A stretch of 64,000 bases of DNA from Planctomycetota bacterium (GCA_016716265.1 JADJWQ010000001.1:2480001-2544000), one strand, 5' to 3'; positions 1 to 9,693 are shown, counted from the stretch's first letter. Notes: a model not told the origin generated them from the sequence alone. Numbers and translations: made by a program.

Positions 1-364
1 CTACCGTGAGAACAACCGCGAGGCCTACGACCGGCTCCGGGCGAAGCTGGTGGGCGCGCTGTCGAAGTTCGGCTGCGCTGCCGACCGATGCCTGCACACC
101 AACGCGTACGTCGGACCGAAGCTCGGCGTGTCCGGCGTCTCCCACCAGTCTGGCACGCTGCGCTTCGGCACGGATCCGCGCACCAGCGTGCTCGATCGCC
201 AGTGCCGTGCGCACGAGCTCGACAATCTCTATGTGACCGACTCCTCGTTCTTCCCGTCGAGCGGCGCGGTCAATCCATCGCTGACGATCATGGCCAACGC
301 ATTGCGCGTCGGCGATCGGATCCTGGAGCGGCTGCGGCTCCCGCCCGCAGGTGCCACTCGATGA
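1..364 (+). CDS. GMC-family oxidoreductase, C-terminal end (partial)
   Basis: The reading frame is open from the window edge (first full codon at position 2) to a TGA at 362-364, so only about 120 C-terminal residues are present. They carry the GMC oxidoreductase C-terminal hallmarks: a histidine in GVSHQSGTLRFG, then DNLYVTDSSFFPSSGAVNP with its conserved Asn and Pro, and a final helix that closes the FAD domain. These flavoenzymes oxidise alcohols or sugars. The substrate cannot be read from this fragment. The stop overlaps the next start (ATGA), so the two genes are probably co-translated. The family call is firm; the substrate is unknown. Confidence 0.85.
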   Translation, partial: YRENNREAYDRLRAKLVGALSKFGCAADRCLHTNAYVGPKLGVSGVSHQSGTLRFGTDPRTSVLDRQCRAHELDNLYVTDSSFFPSSGAVNPSLTIMANALRVGDRILERLRLPPAGATR

Positions 365-1434
365 GATCTGCACACCGACCGGAATTCCGCGCTCTCGGCC
401 GGACGGCATGCGTGCTGGTCCTGGCGGCTGTCGCGTCACGAGGAGCCCTCGACGCGCAGGCCACCGCCGCGGCCACACTCCCTGCCGATGCCGTCGTGAG
501 GTTGGCGATGACGGTCGACGATCTCGACCGTGCGTCGCGCTGGTTCGTGGACACCCTGGATTTCCGCGTCGAACGCGTCGACGAGCGCAGCGGGATCGCC
601 GTCGACCGGCTGTTCGGAATGGCCGACGCGGCCGTGCGGGTCGCGACTCTCCGTCTCGGGGCCGAGTCGTTGGAGCTGCTGGACTTCGAGCGCCCGGGTG
701 GTCGCCCGGTGCCCACCGATTCACGCAGTGAGGACCGGTGGTTCCAGCACGTGGCGATCGTCGTTCGCGACATGGACGAAGCCTACGCGCACGTCCGCAG
801 CCGAGGCGTCGCGGCGATCTCGACCGGACCACAGCTCCTCCCCGACTGGAACCCCGCGGCCGCCGGCATCCGGGCGTTCTACTTCCGTGATCCGGACGGG
901 CACGTACTCGAGCTGATCGAGTTCCCATCCGGCAAGGGGGACCCGCGGTGGCAATCGGATGCGCAGCGGTTCCTGGGCATCGATCACACTGCGATCGTCG
1001 TCGACGACACGGACTGCTCGCTTCGCGTCTACCGCGACCTGCTGGGCCTACGCGCGGTCGGTCGTAGCGAGAACCACGGCGACGAGCAGGAACGGCTCAA
1101 CGGTGTGTTCGCCTGCCGTGTCCGTATCACGACGCTGCGGGCCGCGGCGGGACCCGGCATCGAGCTCCTCGAGTACCTGACGCCACGCGACGGCCGTCCG
1201 ATGCCGCTCGACGTGCGGCCGGACGATCTCGTCCATTGGCAGATCGAGGTGACGGTCCCCAACGTCGACACGATGTTCGCGGCGATCCGGCAGACGGGTG
1301 GTGTTCCGGTATCGCCCGGCGAGCAACCGGTAGCCTGGCCGACGGCGGACACCGCACCCGGTGCCCTGCTCGCCCGCGACCCCGACGGGCACGGGCTGCT
1401 GTTCCTGACGCGCGCCGCGACGCCCGCGCGGTGA
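361..1434 (+). CDS. Secreted protein with two VOC (glyoxalase/dioxygenase-fold) domains
   Basis: A 357-residue protein whose ATG overlaps the upstream GMC stop (ATGA). An arginine-rich start followed by a hydrophobic stretch ending near ALDAQ looks like a signal peptide. Two VOC modules follow, roughly residues 45-195 and 205-352. Each ends with the typical strand pattern: FYFRDPDGHVLELIEF in the first and LLARDPDGHGLLFL in the second. The VOC fold binds a divalent metal in glyoxalases, ring-cleaving dioxygenases and resistance proteins; the His and Glu positions look preserved in the first domain. Coupling to a GMC oxidoreductase suggests a role in processing its product outside the cytoplasm, but this is inference and no substrate is known. 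Confidence 0.8.
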   Translation: MRSAHRPEFRALGRTACVLVLAAVASRGALDAQATAAATLPADAVVRLAMTVDDLDRASRWFVDTLDFRVERVDERSGIAVDRLFGMADAAVRVATLRLGAESLELLDFERPGGRPVPTDSRSEDRWFQHVAIVVRDMDEAYAHVRSRGVAAISTGPQLLPDWNPAAAGIRAFYFRDPDGHVLELIEFPSGKGDPRWQSDAQRFLGIDHTAIVVDDTDCSLRVYRDLLGLRAVGRSENHGDEQERLNGVFACRVRITTLRAAAGPGIELLEYLTPRDGRPMPLDVRPDDLVHWQIEVTVPNVDTMFAAIRQTGGVPVSPGEQPVAWPTADTAPGALLARDPDGHGLLFLTRAATPAR

Positions 1435-1495
1435 GCGCCGGCACCACGGCGCGTGTCACGGTGTTCGGTCGCGTCGAGACGCCGCCCGCCGCGCG

Positions 1496-3787
1496 TCACC
1501 TCCCGCCACCGCGCCGCCGCCCCGGGCCACCCTGCGGCGCATTGGCATCCGGCAGCCCGCGCTCGTAGTCCGGCAGGCGCAGCAGCGCCGGGTCGAGCTT
1601 CGCGACCGCGGCCTCGAGCCGGGCGGACAGCTCGGTCCGGCCCGCCTCCGCGAGACGACCGCGCAGCGTGCGGATGGTGTCGGCGGGCGAGATGTTCAGG
1701 CCGTCGAGCACATCGGTCGCCTCTGGTTTGCGCTCGAGACCCGCGACCAGCAGGGACACCGCCGCGTCGAGGTCGCCGCGCTCCTGGGCGAGCCGCGCGA
1801 GGCCGGCCAGCACGATCGCGGCGTAGTGATCGGCGGTCGGGCGGACGGACCCGTCGAGCTCGATCGCCCGGTCGTAGTGACCGAGCGCGCGCTGGTAGGC
1901 GCCGACCGCCAGGTCCGGCGAGCCCTGCTTGCGATGGAACTCGGCCGCGACGATCGCCGCGTAGCCCGCGAACCACTCGAGGTTCGCGGACGGCTTCCCG
2001 GCCTCCTGCATCAGCTGCGCGTAGATCGCCTCGAGCCCCTCGACGCCGCGCTGCTCCAGCACGTGGGCGCGCAGTCGATCGTGGAGCTGCCAGGAATCCG
2101 GGTAGCGCTGCAGCCCCTGCACGAGCACGCGCCACGCCCGACCGTCGGCGCCGAGCGCCTTCAGGAAGTCGTAGTGCACGAGCGCATGGCGGTCGGTGCC
2201 GAGCGGGTGACGCGCGATGACCGAGTAGGCGTCGTTGACGTCCGTCAGCCATTGGCCGGGCCACTGCTCCTTGTTGCGCATCGCGCGCCAGATGGCGCGC
2301 TGCCGTGCCTCGGCGAACAGCGCGAGCGTCGCCATCGCCGTGTAACCCTCGGCGCCCGACGGGATGCGCTTGACGACGTCCTCGGCGCGCCGGTAGGCCT
2401 CGCGCACGTCGCCGAGGTAGTAGTCGCACAGCGCGAGCACGGCGTCGGTGCGCCAGTCGTCCGACCCGAGCCGCTGCGCCTCGAGCGCCGCGCGCATCGC
2501 ATCCTCGAACATCAGCCGCGCATAGGCATTGGCCGTGCGGCGATCCGCATTGAGGATCTCGGTTGTCTTCGGATCGACCGCCAGCTCCAGCGTCGACACC
2601 GCCAACTCGACCTGCGGCCCGGCCGCGTCCGGGCGCGTCGCCGCCTCGCTGGCCTGGGCCTGCAGCTTCGCCTCGAGGTCGGACCAGCCCGGCGCGGCGT
2701 ACGACGCGCCACCGGACAGCGCCCTCGACCAACCGTCGACATCCACATCCGACGAGCGCTCCTGCAGCCCCTGGTGCACGACCGCGAGCGTCCGCGCGCG
2801 CGCCGACGTCGCGCCGAGCCGCTGTAGCGCCGCGATCAGCGCGTCACGCTGCTCCTGTGCCATCGGCACGCGCAGCGCGTCGTTGATCAGGTCGACCGCC
2901 TCCGCCGACTGCGACTGCGCGAGTGCGGTACGCGCCTTGGCGGCGAGCTCGCTGTCGAACCCGAACACCGCGAGGCGCAGCAGGTCGATCGGCGCCGCGT
3001 CGATGTGCTCCGCGGCAGCGTCGACCAGCTGCTCGCGCAGCTCGCGATTTCCTTCGCGGTAGGCCTGCTCGACCGTACGCCGGTCCTCCGCATCCCGGCT
3101 CGCGACGCGATCGACGATCGCGCGGTCGCCTCGCACGACGCTCGGCGGCGCCACCCCGCGGCTCTCGATGCCGTCGCGGATCTGATCGAACACCGACTTC
3201 GTGTCGAACGCGTAGTAGACGTCGTAGCTCTCCGAGCCGTCGAGTTCGACCATGATGTGCCGGGGCGCGACGCGCACGCCGTCGAAGTACTTGTCGAACA
3301 GGGCCGGCTCGATCGCGATGTGCTCGCCGCAGGTGACGCTGCCGAATCGCGGGCACAGGATGCGATTGCCCTGCTCGTCGTGGTCGCGCGGGGTGTGACG
3401 ATAGACCGACGCGATGACGCACACGTACGGCTCGTACAGCCGCGCGACGTCAGGCTGGCGGTAGCGGATGCCCGCGTAATGCTCGCTCGCCGGCTCGCCG
3501 TCCATGTTGACGCAGATCAGGATCGGCTTGCCCGTCGCGCGCGACACCTCGACCGCGTCCTCCCAGGTGCGCTGGAACTCGATCAGGACCGGGCGCTTCC
3601 AGTCCTCGGCAGTCGGAGCGCGCCACATCTGCTCGCGCGACAGGCCGGAGTCGCGCGCGTCGCCCTGGGCCGGAACCGCGCCGACGAGCAGCGCGGTCGC
3701 CACGGCGAACGCCACGGTACGCGCGCCGGCACGGCGCGGGCGTCCATACGAGTGCACGGTGGTCGTGGGACGGAGCGGATTCGACAT
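1496..3787 (-). CDS. Periplasmic thioredoxin-fold protein with TPR repeats
   Basis: A 763-residue protein. The ATG at 3787 was chosen because it is followed at once by a basic segment and a hydrophobic signal sequence ending about VGAVPAQ; the 88 codons in frame upstream look non-coding. Residues about 45-200 resemble a thioredoxin-7/DUF255-type fold (WEDAVEVSRATGKPILICVN, then a cis-Pro-like APRHIMVELDG). The usual CxxC after the first strand is missing (CVNMDGEP). The rest is helical, with TPR-like units such as AERQGDLDAAVSLLVAGLERKP near the end. It may be a redox-inactive scaffold in the periplasm. It is divergent from the MoxR operon, with about 170 bases between the starts that must hold both promoters. 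Confidence 0.75.
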   Translation of the reverse strand: MSNPLRPTTTVHSYGRPRRAGARTVAFAVATALLVGAVPAQGDARDSGLSREQMWRAPTAEDWKRPVLIEFQRTWEDAVEVSRATGKPILICVNMDGEPASEHYAGIRYRQPDVARLYEPYVCVIASVYRHTPRDHDEQGNRILCPRFGSVTCGEHIAIEPALFDKYFDGVRVAPRHIMVELDGSESYDVYYAFDTKSVFDQIRDGIESRGVAPPSVVRGDRAIVDRVASRDAEDRRTVEQAYREGNRELREQLVDAAAEHIDAAPIDLLRLAVFGFDSELAAKARTALAQSQSAEAVDLINDALRVPMAQEQRDALIAALQRLGATSARARTLAVVHQGLQERSSDVDVDGWSRALSGGASYAAPGWSDLEAKLQAQASEAATRPDAAGPQVELAVSTLELAVDPKTTEILNADRRTANAYARLMFEDAMRAALEAQRLGSDDWRTDAVLALCDYYLGDVREAYRRAEDVVKRIPSGAEGYTAMATLALFAEARQRAIWRAMRNKEQWPGQWLTDVNDAYSVIARHPLGTDRHALVHYDFLKALGADGRAWRVLVQGLQRYPDSWQLHDRLRAHVLEQRGVEGLEAIYAQLMQEAGKPSANLEWFAGYAAIVAAEFHRKQGSPDLAVGAYQRALGHYDRAIELDGSVRPTADHYAAIVLAGLARLAQERGDLDAAVSLLVAGLERKPEATDVLDGLNISPADTIRTLRGRLAEAGRTELSARLEAAVAKLDPALLRLPDYERGLPDANAPQGGPGRRRGGGR

Positions 3788-3956
3788 GGCACTGGAACTC
3801 GCTTCGGGACCTGCTCGGTGCGGACCCGATCCCAGGCTAGCCGGCGTGCCGACACCGCTCGACCCACGCGCGTCACGATTCTGTCGAAGGGCCCGACGTG
3901 CCCTCGCGCGCTGCACCCCGCGCTTGTGTCCGGACCGGATGGCGGCGATCCTCGTG

Positions 3957-4976
3957 ATGCCACCCCACCCCTCCGCAACCGTGACCGCACCTCCGCCACC
4001 CGCCGCCGCCGAACGCATCGAGCGGGAGAGCCAGTTCCTCCGCGACGTCACCAGCGAGATCGAGCGCGTGATCGTCGGTCAGCGCCCGCTGCTCGACAGC
4101 CTGCTGATCGGACTGCTCGCCGACGGCCACGTGCTTCTCGAGGGCGTGCCGGGTCTCGCCAAGTCGCTCGCGGTGCAGTCGCTCGCCACCGCGCTCGGCG
4201 GGAGCTTCCGGCGCATCCAGTTCACGCCGGACCTGCTCCCGTCGGACCTGGTCGGCACGCAGGTCTACAACCCGAGAACGGGCGAGTGGGCGGTGCACGA
4301 GGGGCCGGTGTTCGCGCAGTTCGTGCTCGCCGACGAAATCAATCGCGCGCCCGCCAAGGTGCAGTCGGCGCTGCTCGAGGCGATGCAGGAGCGGCAGGTC
4401 ACGCTCGCCGGCGAGACGCACCCGCTACCGAAGCCGTTCCTCGTGCTCGCGACGCAGAATCCGGTCGAGCAGGAGGGCACCTACGCGCTGCCCGAGGCGC
4501 AGGTCGACCGCTTCATGCTGAAGGTCGTGGTCGGCTATCCGACCCGCGCCGACGAGGACCTGATCGTCCGGCGCATGGCGAGCCACGGTTCGAAGCCCGT
4601 CGTCCGTCCGGTCGCGCACCCGGAGCAGATCCTCGCGGCGCGCGCGGTGATGGACGACGTCTACGTCGACGACCTCGTGCGCGGCTATGTGCTCGACCTC
4701 GTGTTCGCCACGCGCGATCCCGCTGCGGTCGGGCTCGCCGACCTGCGGCCGATGATCCTGTACGGTGCATCGCCGCGCGCGTCGATCGCACTGGTCCAGG
4801 CCGCGCGCGGCCGCGCCTTCCTCGACGGGCGCGGCTACGTGACGCCGACCGACATCCGGGCCGTCGGCATGGACGTGCTGCGCCACCGCGTGATCACCAC
4901 CTACGAAGCGGAGGCCGAGGGCGTCACCTCCGAGCAGCTGATCGAGCGCGTGTTCGACCAGGTCCCGGTGCCGTGA
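3957..4976 (+). CDS. MoxR-family AAA+ ATPase
   Basis: A 339-residue AAA+ chaperone-like ATPase. Walker A is GVPGLAKS at residues 63-70 and Walker B is FVLADEINRAP near residue 122. The MoxR signature QNPVEQEGTYALPEAQVDRF follows, and the lid domain runs to the C terminus. MoxR proteins act with von Willebrand A domain partners, thought to help metal insertion or complex assembly. Here four such partners or membrane relatives follow directly. The ATG at 3957 gives the shortest sensible N terminus; an in-frame ATG at 3939 is an alternative. First gene of a nine-gene coupled operon; the stop overlaps the next start (TGATG). Confidence 0.93.
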   Translation: MPPHPSATVTAPPPPAAAERIERESQFLRDVTSEIERVIVGQRPLLDSLLIGLLADGHVLLEGVPGLAKSLAVQSLATALGGSFRRIQFTPDLLPSDLVGTQVYNPRTGEWAVHEGPVFAQFVLADEINRAPAKVQSALLEAMQERQVTLAGETHPLPKPFLVLATQNPVEQEGTYALPEAQVDRFMLKVVVGYPTRADEDLIVRRMASHGSKPVVRPVAHPEQILAARAVMDDVYVDDLVRGYVLDLVFATRDPAAVGLADLRPMILYGASPRASIALVQAARGRAFLDGRGYVTPTDIRAVGMDVLRHRVITTYEAEAEGVTSEQLIERVFDQVPVP

Positions 4977-5944
4977 TGGCGCGCGCGCGTCCCGCAGATG
5001 CGCGCGAGCCGGAGCCGCCCGCCGGCGAGCTGGCCGCGCTGCTCAAGGAGGTGCGCAGCATCGAGGTGCAGAGCAGTCGGCTGGTCAGCGGCGTGCTGGC
5101 CGGCGGCTACAGCTCGGTGTTCCGCGGCTCGGGGATCGAGTTCGACGAGATCCGTGAATACGTGCCCGGTGACGACCCGCGCTCGGTCGACTGGAACGTC
5201 ACCGCGCGCGTCGGCCGGCCGTTCGTCAAGGAGTTCGTCGAGGAGCGCGAGCACACGCTGGTGTTCCTGCTCGACCTGTCGGCATCGATGGACGCCGGCT
5301 TCGGCGTCTGGTCGCCACGTCGCATGGCGGCGCGTATCGCGGCGTGCCTCGCGCTGTCGGCGGTCGAGAACGACGACAAGGTCGGCCTGATCGCGTTCGG
5401 CGCGGGCGTCGAGCGCTTCGTGCCGCCGCGGAAGGGCGCGCGCCACGCGCTGCGCATCGTGCGCGACTGCCTCGCGCTGCAGGTGACGACCCCGACCACC
5501 GCGCTCGCCCCCGCCGTCGAATACGCGTCGCGCGCGCTGCGGCGCCACGCGGTGGTGTTCGTGATGTCCGACTTCCTCGGCTTCGGCGATCCGGCCGGGG
5601 CGTGGCAGCGCAACCTCGCCCTGTGCGCGCACCGGCACGACGTCATCGCGGTCCGCATCCTGTCGCCCGAGCTCGACGTCGACGCGCTCGCCGAGGTCGG
5701 CCCGGTCCGCCTCCGCGATCCGGAGACCGGCGCGCCACTCCTCGCCGACTTCCGGAGCGTCCGGGTGCGGCAGGCGTGGCGCGAGCGCACGGCGGCGTGG
5801 CGCGCACGCGTCACTGCGGACCTGCGCGCGGCGAAGATCGACGTGATGGACGTGCCGATCCCGCGCGCGCCCGACCGCGAGGCCGTGCTGCGGCCGATCC
5901 TCGAGTTCTTCCGCATGCGCCAGCGCCGGGGGCAGAAGCGATGA
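4976..5944 (+). CDS. DUF58 protein (VWA-like, MoxR partner)
   Basis: A 322-residue soluble protein. The DUF58 core signature FRGSGIEFDEIREYVPGDDP is at residues 49-68 and VDWNVTARVGRPFVKEF follows. A von Willebrand A-like domain has an intact metal site DLSAS (Asp100, Ser102, Ser104). DUF58 proteins are almost always encoded beside MoxR and are its presumed partner. The start overlaps the MoxR stop by one base (TGATG), which supports translational coupling and fixes the start. Confidence 0.9.
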   Translation: MARARPADAREPEPPAGELAALLKEVRSIEVQSSRLVSGVLAGGYSSVFRGSGIEFDEIREYVPGDDPRSVDWNVTARVGRPFVKEFVEEREHTLVFLLDLSASMDAGFGVWSPRRMAARIAACLALSAVENDDKVGLIAFGAGVERFVPPRKGARHALRIVRDCLALQVTTPTTALAPAVEYASRALRRHAVVFVMSDFLGFGDPAGAWQRNLALCAHRHDVIAVRILSPELDVDALAEVGPVRLRDPETGAPLLADFRSVRVRQAWRERTAAWRARVTADLRAAKIDVMDVPIPRAPDREAVLRPILEFFRMRQRRGQKR

Positions 5945-6897
5945 CGGCGGCCTGCTGGCGACGGCTCGCAGCGATCGCGTGCGCCGCGCTCGGCGCCGCA
6001 CTGCCGGCGCAGGTCGACGACCTCGGCGGCGACGAGCTCGCGCTGCGCGTCCGGGCGGCGACCGGCGAGGTCGAGTTCGGCGCGCCGTTCGAGCTGGTCG
6101 TCGTACGCCGCTACCCGGCCGGCTGGACGCCCGAGCCCTGGCGCGACGACGCGCTGCGCCCGCTGCGCGTCGAGGCCGCCGGTGTCGAGGTGGCGCGCGA
6201 CGCCGAGGGCCGGACGACCGAGACCCGCCGCTTCGTCGCGCGCGCCTTCCAGCTCGACGCCGTCGAGCTGCCCGAGCTGTGGTTCCGCGCGACGACCGCC
6301 GACGGCGCGCAGCGGCTCGCCGACAGCGAACCACTCGAGATCAGCATCCGCTCCGCATTGCCGGACGGCGGCGCGGCCGCGACGCCACCCGAGCTGCCCG
6401 GCGAGCCGTGGCCCGCCCCGCTGCGCCCCGACCGGCTCGCATTGCTCGCCGCCGGCGTGCTCGGCATCGCCGGCACGATCGCCTGGCTGTGGCGACGCCA
6501 CACCGCGCGCCGCCGGTCGCCGCTGGCGCCGCCCGCCACCCCCGCACACGAGCGCGCGCTCGCCCGCCTGCGCGCGCTGCACGATCGCCGCCCGGGCGCG
6601 CTCGACGAGCAGCGCAGGTTCCACGTCGAGCTCGCCGAGGCGGCGCGCGGCTTCGTCGGCGAGCGCTTCGCGCTGCGCGCGCAGCACCGCACGACCGCCG
6701 AGCTCGCCGCCGACCTGCGCTGCACCGACGACACGGTCGCCACCGACCCGCTCGAGCAGGTGCTCGCGCGCTGCGACCTCGCCAAGTTCGCGCAACGCGG
6801 CACCGACGTACTGGAGCGCGCCGCACTGCTCGCGGACGCGGAGCGCTTCGTCGTCGACCACGCCGGGACCGTCGCGCCGGAGGCGACCGAAGGGTGA
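5941..6897 (+). CDS. BatD-like/DUF4381-type membrane protein
   Basis: A 318-residue protein with a signal peptide ending near LGAALPAQ, an extracytoplasmic beta-rich domain (to about residue 155), one membrane helix at about residues 163-180 (LLAAGVLGIAGTIAWLW), then a basic stop-transfer and a cytoplasmic helical tail. This layout matches the small membrane protein often found between DUF58 and BatA in Bat operons. The ATG overlaps the DUF58 stop (ATGA). No enzymatic motif is visible. The placement is clear; the molecular role is not. Confidence 0.75.
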   Translation: MTAACWRRLAAIACAALGAALPAQVDDLGGDELALRVRAATGEVEFGAPFELVVVRRYPAGWTPEPWRDDALRPLRVEAAGVEVARDAEGRTTETRRFVARAFQLDAVELPELWFRATTADGAQRLADSEPLEISIRSALPDGGAAATPPELPGEPWPAPLRPDRLALLAAGVLGIAGTIAWLWRRHTARRRSPLAPPATPAHERALARLRALHDRRPGALDEQRRFHVELAEAARGFVGERFALRAQHRTTAELAADLRCTDDTVATDPLEQVLARCDLAKFAQRGTDVLERAALLADAERFVVDHAGTVAPEATEG

Positions 6898-6902
6898 TCG
6901 CG

Positions 6903-7913
6903 ATGCTCGAGCTGATCGCCGACTTCGGGCTGCTCGATCCGTGGCTCCTGGCGGCGGCGCTGCCGCTGACGATCGCGGCACTGCGCCGCGCCCGCCGTGG
7001 CACACCGGCGCTGCGGTTCGCACCGGCGGCCCTCGCGATCGACGGCGCGGCGCGGCAGGCGGCGTTCCCGGCCTCGTCGCGCGTGCGGCTGCGCGGCCTG
7101 CCGCGCGTGCTGCAGGCGCTCGGCCTCGGCGCGGCGCTCGTCGCGCTCGCGCGCCCGGTCGAGCGCGTGCAGCAGCCGCTGCAGATCGCCGGTATCGACG
7201 TGCTGCTGTGCCTCGACGCCTCGTCGTCGATGGCGCTCGACGATCTCGACCGCGCGCGGTCGCGGCTCGACGTCGCGAAGGACGCGGCGAGCCGCTTCGT
7301 CGCGGCGCGCACCCACGATCGGATCGGCCTCGTGCGCTTCGCGAAGTACCCGGACGTCGTGTGTCCGCCGACGCTCGATCACGACGCGCTGCAGCAGTTC
7401 CTGCTCGGCATCGCGCTGGTCGACGAGAACGCGCCCGAGGACCAGACCGGCATCGGCGCGGCGGTCGCACGCGCCGCGCAGGTGCTGCGGTCGAGCGATG
7501 CCCGCTCGAAGGTCGTCGTGCTGCTGACCGACGGCGAGGAGAACGTCGCGCGCGCGGACACACCCGACGAGATCGGCCCATTGCGCGCCGCGCGGCTGTG
7601 CGCGGAGCTCGGCGTGCGCGTCTACACGATCGCGGCGGGCATCGGTCGGCTGCTGCCGTCGCGGGTATTCCAGCCGATCGACACGACGCAGGTGCGGGAG
7701 CTCGCCGAGACGACCGGCGGCACGTTCTACGCCGCCACCGACGCCCGCTCGCTCATCGAGGTGTTCGCGTCGATCGACGGACTGGAGAAGAACCGCTACG
7801 AGGAGCCACGCTACGAGCTCGAGGATCGCTACCGGCCGTTCCTGCTGGCCGCGGTCGCCTTGCTGGTCGCCGCGCGCGCATTGCGCGCCACCGCGCTGAG
7901 GGTGCTGCCGTGA
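6903..7913 (+). CDS. BatA-like membrane protein with VWA domain
   Basis: A 336-residue protein: a membrane segment near the N terminus, a second at about residues 70-84, a von Willebrand A domain with a complete metal site DASSS (Asp105, Ser107, Ser109), and a last membrane helix near the C terminus. BatA-type proteins expose the VWA domain between membrane helices and are linked to stress tolerance and MoxR function. The ATG at 6903 is preferred because GAAGGG (6889-6894) sits 8 bases upstream. A GTG at 6894 overlapping the previous stop is the alternative. Conserved residues VVVLLTDGEEN mark the end of the VWA core. Confidence 0.9.
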   Translation: MLELIADFGLLDPWLLAAALPLTIAALRRARRGTPALRFAPAALAIDGAARQAAFPASSRVRLRGLPRVLQALGLGAALVALARPVERVQQPLQIAGIDVLLCLDASSSMALDDLDRARSRLDVAKDAASRFVAARTHDRIGLVRFAKYPDVVCPPTLDHDALQQFLLGIALVDENAPEDQTGIGAAVARAAQVLRSSDARSKVVVLLTDGEENVARADTPDEIGPLRAARLCAELGVRVYTIAAGIGRLLPSRVFQPIDTTQVRELAETTGGTFYAATDARSLIEVFASIDGLEKNRYEEPRYELEDRYRPFLLAAVALLVAARALRATALRVLP

Positions 7914-8923
7914 CGCCGCTCGACTGGTTCCTGAGGCCTGGCTGGCTCGCCGCGGCGGTCGCGCTGCCGCTCGCGGCATGGCTCCTGCTGCGCGCCGGCG
8001 ATCGCCGCGCCGTACGCCTGCTGACGACGCTCGCCGGGCACCGCGCCGCGGAGCTCGGCGACGAGCTGCTCGCGCGCCGCCGGCGGACCGCGCGGATCGC
8101 GTTCGCCGGCGGCCTGCTGCTGGCGCTCGGCGCGATCGCCGAGCCGGTGTGGGGAGTGCGGGCCCGGCAGGTCGAGCAGCGCGGCATCGACCTCGTCGTG
8201 TGCCTCGACGTGTCGCGCTCGATGCTGGCGCGCGACGTGCGTCCCGACCGCCTGCGCCGCGCCCACGCCGAGATCCGTGCGCTGGCGGAGCGCACGCGGG
8301 GCGACCGCCTCGCGCTCGTGGTGTTCGCGGGCGAGGCCCGGCTGCGCGTTCCGCTGACGCGCGACGTCGCCACCTTCGCCGACCTCGTCGAGCAACAGGA
8401 TCCGCTCGCCGTCGAGCGCGGCGGCACCGATCTCGGCGCCGCCCTCGACGTCGCGCTGCAGGCGTTCGGCACCGACGGCGGCACGCACCGCACGATCGTG
8501 CTGGTGACCGACGGCGAGGACCGCGATGGCGCGGCGCTGCCGGTCGCCGAGCGCTGCGCGCAGGCCGGCGTCGTCGTCCATTGCGTCGGCATGGGCACGG
8601 CGATCGGCAGCAAGATCGTCGTGCAGGACGCCGCCGGCAACGAGACCTTCCTGCGCGATCGCGACGGCAACGAGGTCGTCTCGGCACTCGACTCGACGAG
8701 TCTGCGGCGCATCGCGCGCGCGACCGGCGGAGCGTTCGTCGACGGCGCCGCGGGCACGGCGTCGCTGGTGCGGCTGTTCGAGCAGCGGATCGTGCCGCTC
8801 GCCAGCCGGCCGAAGACCCTCGCCGAGGGCGCCGAGCGCGCACCCCGCTACCAGTGGCTGCTGGCCGCCGCGATGCTCGCGTGGCTCGCCGAGCTGCTCG
8901 CCGTCGAACGGAGGCGGCCGTGA
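7910..8923 (+). CDS. BatB-like membrane protein with VWA domain
   Basis: A 337-residue paralogue of the gene before it. It has two N-terminal membrane helices (about residues 11-28 and 63-80), a VWA domain with metal site DVSRS (Asp100, Ser102, Ser104) and IVLVTDGEDRDG, and a C-terminal membrane helix. The GTG start overlaps the previous TGA (GTGA) and has GAGGG 7 bases upstream (7898-7902). BatA and BatB are thought to work as a pair in the inner membrane. Confidence 0.9.
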   Translation: MTPLDWFLRPGWLAAAVALPLAAWLLLRAGDRRAVRLLTTLAGHRAAELGDELLARRRRTARIAFAGGLLLALGAIAEPVWGVRARQVEQRGIDLVVCLDVSRSMLARDVRPDRLRRAHAEIRALAERTRGDRLALVVFAGEARLRVPLTRDVATFADLVEQQDPLAVERGGTDLGAALDVALQAFGTDGGTHRTIVLVTDGEDRDGAALPVAERCAQAGVVVHCVGMGTAIGSKIVVQDAAGNETFLRDRDGNEVVSALDSTSLRRIARATGGAFVDGAAGTASLVRLFEQRIVPLASRPKTLAEGAERAPRYQWLLAAAMLAWLAELLAVERRRP

Positions 8924-9693
8924 GCGGTACCGCGCCCCCGCTGCACCGCACCCTGCTGCGCGCCGTCGGCATCGCGGTCGGCACCGCCGTCGCGCTGAGC
9001 ACCGCCGGTTGCGCGGATCGCTTCGACGACGGCCTCGACGCCTGGCGCGCGGGCCGCTTCGAGCAGGCATTGCAGGCGTTCACCGAGGTCGAGCAGGCCG
9101 CCGGCGACGACGCCGGACCGGCCACGATCCTGGACCGCGCGCTCGCCGCACTCGCGGCGCACGACCTGCGCGTCGCCGAGCTGTCGGCCGACAAGCTCGC
9201 CGTCCGCGGCGGCGTCGAGCTCCGGCCGTTGCGCGACTTCCTGCTCGGCAATGCGTCGTTCGCGCGCTGCCAGATGGCCGAGGCCGAAGCGGGCCTCGCC
9301 GATCCCGACCCGACCGCGCTCGACCGTGCGATCCGCCATGTGACGGACGCGCTCGGCTTCTGGATCGCCGCAGCGGAGGCGCGCGGCGACTGGCCGGCGG
9401 CGCGCCGCAATGCCGAGCGCGCCGCCCGCAAGCTCGCCGAGCTCGAGAAGCGCAGGGCCGAGGCCCGGAACGATCCGCGCCGCGAGGGACAGCCCGACGC
9501 GCGGCCCGACGCGCGACCCGACGACGGCACGCAGCCGCAGCAGGTCGAGCAGCGCCCCGACGCGCAGACCGACCGCGCGGAGGTGACGGTCGAGGCGCTG
9601 CTCGAGCGGCTCGCGCAGCGCGAGCGCGAGAAGCTCGACGAGCGTCGCGCGCGCCGCGCGGCGCGGTCCGCCGACGTGGAGGCCGATTGGTGA
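8920..9693 (+). CDS. BatC-like TPR protein, possible lipoprotein
   Basis: A 257-residue protein with a hydrophobic N terminus ending in STAGC, which could be a weak lipobox because the -3 residue is Thr rather than Leu. TPR-like helices follow (ALDAWRAGRFEQALQAFTEV). The C-terminal third is charged and low-complexity, rich in Arg, Glu, Asp and Pro, as in BatC tails. The GTG start overlaps the previous TGA, with GGAGG 5 bases upstream. It probably serves as an extracytoplasmic scaffold for the VWA pair. Confidence 0.75.
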   Translation: MSGTAPPLHRTLLRAVGIAVGTAVALSTAGCADRFDDGLDAWRAGRFEQALQAFTEVEQAAGDDAGPATILDRALAALAAHDLRVAELSADKLAVRGGVELRPLRDFLLGNASFARCQMAEAEAGLADPDPTALDRAIRHVTDALGFWIAAAEARGDWPAARRNAERAARKLAELEKRRAEARNDPRREGQPDARPDARPDDGTQPQQVEQRPDAQTDRAEVTVEALLERLAQREREKLDERRARRAARSADVEADW

